From NCBI RefSeq assembly GCF_000364225.2, contig NZ_AQFT02000001.1:3429501-3493500 (forward strand): a DNA stretch of 64,000 nt, given 5' to 3'. The DNA is from Eubacterium plexicaudatum ASF492 (GTDB lineage: Bacteria > Bacillota > Clostridia > Lachnospirales > Lachnospiraceae). Below, one piece after another: positions 59,127 to 64,000 of this stretch. The notes under the pieces were generated by a model. The model made no database searches. It had not been told where the DNA came from and saw nothing but the letters and a program-made list of their open reading frames with translations. Positions within the stretch are counted from its first letter, which is position 1. Each line of letters opens with the position of its first letter. The translations under genes and the position numbers were made by a program.

Positions 59127-60532
59127 ATGCAGAAAAAAGAAATCAAAAAGTGGCAGGATGAGGAAGCGCTGAAAAGGTACCGTATGATAGCGCCGCTGCT
59201 GGATGAAGGGCTGGATGAAGGGAAAAGGCGGCAGATGCGGGAAGAAGCCGCCGAAAAAAACGGCATATCCAAAAGGAGCCTTTACCGGTATGAGGCAGGG
59301 TATCGGGACAACGGCTTTGAAGGGCTGCGCCCAATGAGCCGGACAAAGAAGCGGATGCAGAGGCTGCCGGATAACTTTGATGAGGTGATGGAGCAGGCAA
59401 TGCAGCTGAAACGGGAAGTTCCAAAGCGCAGCGTGCGCCAGATCATAAAGATTCTGGAGCTGGAAGGATGGGTGGCGCCAGGGGTTTTGAAACAGTCCAC
59501 AATGCAGAGGCATCTGTACGAAGCGGGGCTTGGGAAGAAGCAAATGAAGCGGTATGCAGAAAAACGTGAGACGTCTTCCAGGCGGTTCTGCCGTCCGCAC
59601 AGGATGGAACTCCTGCAGGGTGACATTAAATATGGACCGGACATACGGACAACGGACGGGGAATTGATAAAAACGTATTTGTCATCATTGATCGATGACC
59701 ATTCCAGGTATATCGTGCAGTCAGAGTTTTATGATAACCAGAGGCAGGAGATTGTGGAGGACACATTCCATAAGGCAGTCTTAAAGGCGGGAAAGTTTGA
59801 CTGTGCGTATCTGGACCATGGGGTGCAGTATACAGCTTCACATCTTGGGAAGGCGTGTGCGAAACTGGGGATCCGTATTGTCCATGCAAAGCCAGGTGCG
59901 TGCCAATCGAAGGGAAAAATTGAAAAATTCCACCAGAAAGTTGACCAGTTTATAGCAGAGATCCGTGTGGCGCATGTGCATTCTGTGAAAGAACTGAACA
60001 GTAGATGGAAGGTTTTTTTGGAACAGGAATACCAGAAAGAGGCTCATGCGGGGATCCGGGAGTATTATGAATCTTACGGCGCAAAGGTCCCGGCATGCGG
60101 GATCACGCCGGAGCAGGAATGGATGAGGGATGCGAGGGGCCTTATATTTATAGATGTGTCTGTAGTGGCGGATGCATTCCTGCATAGGGAAACGCGCAAG
60201 ATTGATGAAGCGGGGTGTTTTTCTTTTGAAGGCGCCAGATATGAGGCAAGCGCGGCCCTGGCAAACCTGGAGGCTGAAATTGCATATGACCCAATGAATA
60301 CGCAGACCATCATGGTTTACTGTAAAGGGACGGAGTCGGTGGCTGCGCACCGGATAGAGACAGGCGCCTATGCGTCAAAGGTTCCGCCTGTGCCTATGGG
60401 AATGACGGGAAGCATCCCTGAGACGTCAAGGCTGCTGGACGCCCTTGAGAAAAATACAGGGAAGACCACCGCCAGATGGCGCAAGTCCTGTCTTTTGAGG
60501 ATTACGGAAAGGAGGGCGGCCAAAATGTATGA
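59127..60532 (+). CDS. DDE (rve-type) transposase, frame slip near the end
   Basis: ATG 59127 lies 8 bases after AAGGAGGT. An N-terminal HTH region (AAEKNGISKRSLYRYEAGYR) precedes the integrase core: LLQGDIKYGPDIRT (first Asp), CAYLDHGVQYTASHLGKACA (second Asp), GACQSKGKIEKFHQKVDQF (Glu). A C-terminal Mu-type beta-barrel region follows. Near the end one A is missing (A5 60450-60454); correction gives YREDHRQMAQVLSFEDYGKE and a stop at 60532, overlapping the ATPase start. As written the frame runs on to 60608. Confidence 0.82.
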
Positions 60533-61339
60533 GACTTTTTTGAAATGGAGCATACGCCGTTCACCAGGGATATACCGGTGGAGAGGCTTTATACATCGCC
60601 AAAGATAGAAAACGCCCTGGGGAGGCTTGTTTATGTTGTGGACCGTCAGATGTTCGCGGTCGTGACGGCGAATCCAGGATGCGGCAAGTCCACGCTGATA
60701 CGGATGCTGGACGGGAGGCTTGGCAGGGAAAAATACCTGCTTTTGTACCTTTCGGATTCGAAATTGACGCCTCGGTGGCTGTATGCGGGGCTTTTAGGGC
60801 AGTTGGGCCTTGAGGCGCATTTTTTCAGCGGAGATTCCAAACGGCTGCTGCAGAAAGAGATCGGGTCAGTCTGTGCGGAACAGAAAAAGAAAGTTGTCTG
60901 CGTGCTGGATGAGGCGCACCTTTTAGGGAAGGACATGCTGGAGGAGCTGCGCTTCCTACTGAATTATAAATTTGATTCCAGCAGCCCGATGTCGCTGGTG
61001 CTTGTTGGACAGACGGAGCTGTGGGAGCAGAAGCTGAGGCTGCAGGCTTATACAGCCATACGCCAGAGGATTGACATGAACATTGTTCTGGGCAGGCTTG
61101 ACCGTGCAGAGACAGGGAAATATATAGCAGCGCACCTGGCATATGCAGGGGTAAAGCAGGACCTGTTTACCAGCGGGGCGGAGGACGAGGTATATAAGAT
61201 CTCAACAGGCATACCAAGGATGATCAACCGCGTCTGTGAAAAGACCCTGCTGTATGCATACCAGCAGCAGAAACGTTTAGCGGATGAACATATGGTAAGG
61301 TTCGTTGCGGACCATGAGATGCTTGGAGGCATGGAATGA
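60524..61339 (+). CDS. ExeA-like AAA ATPase (transposition helper), frame slip at start
   Basis: ATG 60524 gives MYETFFEMEHTPFTRDIPVE if T6 60536-60541 is T7; as written the usable start is ATG 60545. Walker A ANPGCGKSTLIRML, Walker B VVCVLDEAHLLGKDMLEELR, then MSLVLVGQTELWEQKLRLQA and AIRQRIDMNIVLGRLDRAET. About 271 residues. Such ATPases (MuB/TniB/IstB-like) pick target DNA and activate the DDE transposase. It overlaps both neighbours. Confidence 0.83.
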
Positions 61340-61686
61340 GCGGCGGGCCAGCAGGAGGCATCCTGTTTCTGTGTACAGGCCCTGCGAAATGGGAGCCGGA
61401 TGAAAGGAGATGGAGCGGGGAAATAAAAATAACCAGGCGCAGCGTAAGCATGGTGGAGTTTATAATTTATGGGAGAAGCAGCTGTATGAACGGCATAGTT
61501 GGAAAATATATGAGTGGACAGTATATCTGTATTCCTGATATAAACGTGGGATGCCCGCTGAGCAGATTTTCGGACATATTTTGGAATAAGCAGAGGCTGT
61601 CAGCACATATGCAGGAAGCAGATGCAGTAACAACAGCATATGCCCTGAAAGCATTATCTGAATATTTAGGCACAGACTGGCTGTAA
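61336..61686 (+). CDS. Small hypothetical protein at the end of the transposon operon
   Basis: 116 residues, starting at the ATGA overlap with the ATPase stop. The C-terminal part (MSGQYICIPDINVGCPLSRF, SDIFWNKQRLSAHMQEADAV, TTAYALKALSEYL) looks like a real folded domain. The N-terminal 40 residues are less convincing. No family recognised. The overlap supports translation. Confidence 0.5.
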   Translation: MSGGPAGGILFLCTGPAKWEPDERRWSGEIKITRRSVSMVEFIIYGRSSCMNGIVGKYMSGQYICIPDINVGCPLSRFSDIFWNKQRLSAHMQEADAVTTAYALKALSEYLGTDWL

Positions 61687-61764
61687 CAGTATTTGACTAT
61701 TCGCAAAAATGATATTAGGCGAAGTGTGCGGAAAGAACAGACAATTTAAAACAGAAGGCGGGAA

Positions 61765-61794
61765 AAGGCCGTCCGGAGAGTTCCGGGCGGCCTT
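61765..61794 (+). terminator. GC-rich hairpin after the transposon genes
   Basis: AAGGCCGTCCGG pairs with CCGGGCGGCCTT (one G-T pair) around GAGAGTT-like loop bases. A short T/G stretch follows rather than a T-run, so it is a likely but imperfect terminator. The rest of 61687-62003 holds no convincing gene. Confidence 0.5.
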
Positions 61795-62003
61795 GTTGTG
61801 TGAATTGTGCAGGAATGAGGAACAATTCTGGGAATGGATCAGAACTGTGGCATCGAGAATTGACAGAAAGTTCCAGACGGAGGTATGGAAAATGTAGCCT
61901 GAATGGTTGATATATGCCAGAAATGAACAGTTGTATATACAATTAGCTGTATGTCAGGAAAATGGGAAAGTTTGAGACAGTGAATGAGGTTAAATCTGTG
62001 ACA

Positions 62004-62111
62004 GCTCATGAAGTTATTAACAACAATCCCCTGCTCCCGCGCCCAGCGGCAGATAAATTCCCGCAGTTTCCCAGCGTCTGCGGAAAGGTCGTCTGCAATG
62101 GCAATTCGCAT
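62004..62111 (-). pseudogene. Response-regulator N-terminus, cut by the transposon
   Basis: ATG 62111 begins MRIAIADDLSADAGKLREFI and continues CRWAREQGIVVN, the first strand and acidic pair of a receiver domain. The transposon's inverted repeat starts at 62003 and the rest of the gene is gone. It faces the promoter region at 62184-62288. Confidence 0.65.
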
Positions 62112-62183
62112 CATTTTCGCCTCCTAACACAAAAGACTTCGTTTGTCAAGACCCATTATACCATATTTTCAGCGTCCTGACCT

Positions 62184-62217
62184 ACATCTCATGCAGATTT
62201 TTGACATCTCATGCAGA
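62184..62217 (+). promoter_or_regulatory. Twin LytTR-type direct repeats
   Basis: ACATCTCATGCAGA occurs at 62184-62197 and again, identical, at 62204-62217, exactly 20 bases apart, about two helical turns. LytTR regulators bind paired direct repeats with this spacing just upstream of -35. The repeat ends 5 bases before TTGACA. The divergent truncated regulator and the receiver-like gene downstream fit this control circuit. Confidence 0.65.
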
Positions 62218-62222
62218 GCCTA

Positions 62223-62250
62223 TTGACAAGAACGGGAAAAACGCTATGCT
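62223..62250 (+). promoter_or_regulatory. Vegetative promoter for the receiver-like gene and surface protein
   Basis: -35 TTGACA (62223-62228), 16-base spacer, -10 TATGCT (62245-62250). The direct repeats lie immediately upstream and a terminator-like hairpin immediately downstream. Confidence 0.6.
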
Positions 62251-62259
62251 AAATATATA

Positions 62260-62288
62260 ACCGATTCCTTAAAAGGGTCGGTTTTTTT
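62260..62288 (+). terminator. Hairpin with T7 just after the promoter start point
   Basis: ACCGATTCCTT/AAAAGGGTCGGT forms a short stem followed by TTTTTTT. It lies about 10-30 bases downstream of the expected start point, so most transcripts might end here unless the hairpin is overcome. An attenuator is possible; a terminator of an upstream transcript is the simpler reading. Confidence 0.5.
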
Positions 62289-62333
62289 GATGCCATTTTT
62301 TCATTTTATATACTGCGGAAAGGAGGAGCCGGA

Positions 62334-62732
62334 TTGAGGATTGCACTTTATAATGAAAACCCCGGAGAACTGAAAGCACTGGCAGGGCAGCTTGACCGGT
62401 GCGCCAGGGAATACCTGCGTTTTGCGGAAATCGTCCCCTATGCCAGACAGGAGGATTTTTGCAGCATGGTGCGGGACGGGCCAGATTTTGACCTGTTTGT
62501 GGTGGCGCAGGACGGCACGTTCAGCCTGGAGGTGGTGGAACTGCTGCGGGAGGAACGGCCAAAGGCGCGGATTTTCTGGTTTTCTGACCTGGACTTCGCC
62601 CTGCGCGCCTACCGCTACAACGCGGACTGGTTTGGGCGAAAGCCAGTTGCCCTGCCCGCCATGCAGAAAGCCTTTGGGCAGCTTCTACGCCGCAGAGGGC
62701 AGCTTATGACGCAAAACACAAATGCTTTGTGA
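62334..62732 (+). CDS. Receiver-like protein without output domain
   Basis: 132 residues from TTG 62334, preceded by AAGGAGGAG. RIALYNENPGELKALAGQLD and REYLRFAEIVPYARQEDFCS resemble a LytTR-type receiver; DFDLFVVAQDGTFSLEVVEL occupies the phospho-Asp place, but no typical Asp-Asp pocket is visible. ARIFWFSDLDFALRAYRYNA matches the alpha4-beta5 region. The LytTR domain is absent. Probably a degenerate regulator controlling the following surface-protein operon. Confidence 0.65.
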   Translation: MRIALYNENPGELKALAGQLDRCAREYLRFAEIVPYARQEDFCSMVRDGPDFDLFVVAQDGTFSLEVVELLREERPKARIFWFSDLDFALRAYRYNADWFGRKPVALPAMQKAFGQLLRRRGQLMTQNTNAL

Positions 62733-62836
62733 GCCGCCCGTCCCAAAACCAAAAAGCGCCTGCCCAGGGCGCGGGATTCATCCAAACACAGGGAATTGGG
62801 AACCATACATTTTTCAAAATATCAGGAGGGCATTTT

Positions 62837-64000
62837 ATGAGAAACAAGTTAAGGAGGCCGTTGGCGTTCCTGCTGTCTGCGGTGATGATTGTCACCATGT
62901 CAGGAACTCCGGTTCATGCGGTGGCAGACAGAGGACAGCCGGAAACCGGGCTGTGCGAACACCACGCCGCGCATACGGACGATTGCGGCTATACGGAAGA
63001 AACGCCGGGAACGCCATGCGGCCACGAACACACAGAGGACTGCTACACCGAAGTGACCGAGTGCGTCCACGAGCATACGCCGGAATGTTACCCAGAGGAA
63101 ACAGAGGACAGCGTATCGGACAACGAGGCTACCCCGGCAAATGCAGAGGAACGGGAGCCGGAAAACTGCCCCCATATCTGCGATGGGGAAAGCGGCTGTA
63201 TTACGGAAAAATTAGACTGCCGGCATGAGCACAAGGTGAATGGCGGCGAAGCCGACAGAGAGGGCGGCCTGCGCCGTGACAGCGAGTGCGGCTACACCGA
63301 AAGTACGCCGGGAACACCATGCACCTATGTGTGTGAAATCTGCAATCCGCAGGACAGCGGCGAAGCCGACGAGAAACCGGAAACAGGAATCATCAAACAA
63401 GAGCAATGCTCTTGTTTGACCCTCTGTACAGAGGGTCAAATCAATCCTGACTGCCCGGTCTGCGGCGCAGAGGATGCCGGCCTGTCGGACTGCAAAGGGA
63501 AAGCTGAAAAAGAAGATACAAAACAGCCGGAAGATACCGGCATCTGCAAGCATCATCAGGAGCATGACGATGCCTGCGGCTACCAGCCGGAATCGGAGGA
63601 CAGTGAAGGAAGTCCGTGTACTTATGAGTGCCGTATCTGCCCCATTGAGGACCTGATCGCCGCTTTGCCGGAGGAAGTGACGGCGGACAATGCGGACGGG
63701 GTGCGGGCACAGCTTGACCAAATCCTCGCCCTGTTCTCGGAATTGACCGGGGAGGAGCAGGAGCAGATCGACCTGTCCCGCTGCTACGCGCTGCAAGAGG
63801 CGCTGGACGAGGCCGCCGCCCCCGCGGCGGCGGCGGACGTGGCCAGCGTGACCATAGACGGGCAGACCACCAACTACACAAACATCCATGATGCCTGGAG
63901 GGCCTGCTCGGGGCCAGACCTTGTCGCGACCCTGACGCTGCTCCAGGATGTGGATCTGGGGGCAGACAGCCTGTCTATGATGGGGGGCAAGGTGGAAGGC
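62837..64000 (+). CDS. Large secreted Cys/His-rich surface protein (5' part; continues past the window)
   Basis: ATG 62837 (AGGAGGGCATTTT upstream) begins MRNKLRRPLAFLLSAVMIVT, a signal peptide ending around VHAVA. Repeats of the type CEHHAAHTDDCGYTEETPGT, HEHTEDCYTEV, HEHTPECYPEE, CKHHQEHDDACGYQPESED follow: C-x2-H/H-x-H...D-C-G/Y units, likely metal-binding or disulfide-bonded. A helical segment (EVTADNADGVRAQLDQILAL) and a TIDGQTTNYTNIHDAWRACS segment like the start of a beta-helix adhesin come next. 388 codons are visible, open to the window edge. Typical of very large gut Firmicutes adhesins. Confidence 0.85.
   Translation, partial: MRNKLRRPLAFLLSAVMIVTMSGTPVHAVADRGQPETGLCEHHAAHTDDCGYTEETPGTPCGHEHTEDCYTEVTECVHEHTPECYPEETEDSVSDNEATPANAEEREPENCPHICDGESGCITEKLDCRHEHKVNGGEADREGGLRRDSECGYTESTPGTPCTYVCEICNPQDSGEADEKPETGIIKQEQCSCLTLCTEGQINPDCPVCGAEDAGLSDCKGKAEKEDTKQPEDTGICKHHQEHDDACGYQPESEDSEGSPCTYECRICPIEDLIAALPEEVTADNADGVRAQLDQILALFSELTGEEQEQIDLSRCYALQEALDEAAAPAAAADVASVTIDGQTTNYTNIHDAWRACSGPDLVATLTLLQDVDLGADSLSMMGGKVEG
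63393..63440. repeat. Two overlapping perfect palindromes inside the surface-protein gene
   Basis: TCAAACAAGAGC (63393-63404) pairs with GCTCTTGTTTGA (63408-63419). TTTGACCCTCTGT (63415-63427) pairs with ACAGAGGGTCAAA (63428-63440). The two hairpins share TTTGA and so exclude each other. The stretch stays in frame (IIKQEQCSCLTLCTEGQINP). Confidence 0.8.

Larger units (their letters stand above)
58392..62003 (+). mobile_element. Transposon of 3.6 kb with 16-bp inverted repeats
   Basis: TGTCACAGAATTAACC (58392-58407) and GGTTAAATCTGTGACA (61988-62003, its complement with one mismatch) bound a plus-strand set: DUF6431-type protein, DDE transposase, ExeA-like AAA ATPase and a small protein. The DDE plus AAA pair recalls Tn7/Mu/Tn552-like transposition with a target-selecting ATPase. 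It separates a truncated integrase from a truncated response regulator. Confidence 0.78.

Noticed and set aside
62722..63889. Long frames on both strands overlapping the surface-protein start
   Set aside because: They are in other frames of the GC-rich Cys/His-rich repeat region; only the plus frame from 62837 has a ribosome site, signal peptide and regular motifs.

Overview
The window looks like a piece of a gut Firmicutes chromosome, most likely Lachnospiraceae or a related Clostridia. This rests on low-to-moderate GC, AGGAGG-type ribosome binding sites, Tn4451/TnpX-type serine-recombinase elements, LtrC-like ICE helicase debris, several IS families, and a His/Cys-rich surface protein with a Gram-positive signal peptide. 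Almost everything is accessory DNA. No rRNA, tRNA or CRISPR array was seen.

Layout. (1) 1-3330: a broken ISAs1-type transposase, a chemoreceptor gene, a strong terminator and a small gene remnant. (2) 3346-25984, all on the minus strand: a 22.6-kb DNA-phosphorothioation defence island. Read in the direction of transcription it holds a decayed XRE regulator, a NERD-UvrD helicase, an AddB-like partner, an SNF2 helicase, a RecQ-like helicase, a small DpdG-like protein, a large P-loop ATPase, a coiled-coil protein, then dndB, dndC, dndD, dndE and dndA. dndB has its own promoter with two copies of the palindrome TACTTAAGTA. (3) 26165-42820: layered mobile-element debris. A large LtrC-like ICE helicase gene has been cut by a TnpX-type element (31257-41991, flanked by GA) and by a group II intron. 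The TnpX-type element is itself two nested elements. One carries an ECF sigma/anti-sigma/ABC-transporter cassette, the other a choloylglycine-hydrolase-like/nitrilase-like/AraC cassette. (4) 43019-49713: three IS elements; two of them split a DUF2971 gene and an Rpn-like nuclease gene. (5) 49843-53953: four unrecognised or helicase-like genes, two of them pseudogenes. (6) 53958-58380: a LytTR response regulator, a CPBP protease, a YaiI/YqxD-type protein, a small basic protein and tandem tyrosine recombinases. (7) 58392-62003: a 3.6-kb transposon with 16-bp inverted repeats. (8) 62004-64000: a LytTR-style control region, a receiver-like protein and the start of a large secreted Cys/His-rich protein that leaves the window.

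How the island probably works (inference): DndA, C, D and E install a sulfur in the DNA backbone, with DndB controlling expression and target choice. The usual restriction partners DndFGH or SspE are absent. Their place is taken by a helicase/ATPase set resembling the DpdE-F-G-H restriction proteins of the 7-deazaguanine DNA system, or the PbeABCD module paired with DndCDEA in archaea. An extra AddAB-like helicase-nuclease pair is joined to it by overlapping or nearly touching genes.

Caution: about twenty otherwise well-conserved genes, including dndB, dndC, dndD, the AddB-like and UvrD genes and nearly every transposase, are broken by a single-base indel, almost always one base missing in a homopolymer run. 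This pattern fits uncorrected long-read assembly error better than biological decay. True nonsense codons (XRE regulator, cupin, mobA, the 51-53 kb genes) are different and probably real.
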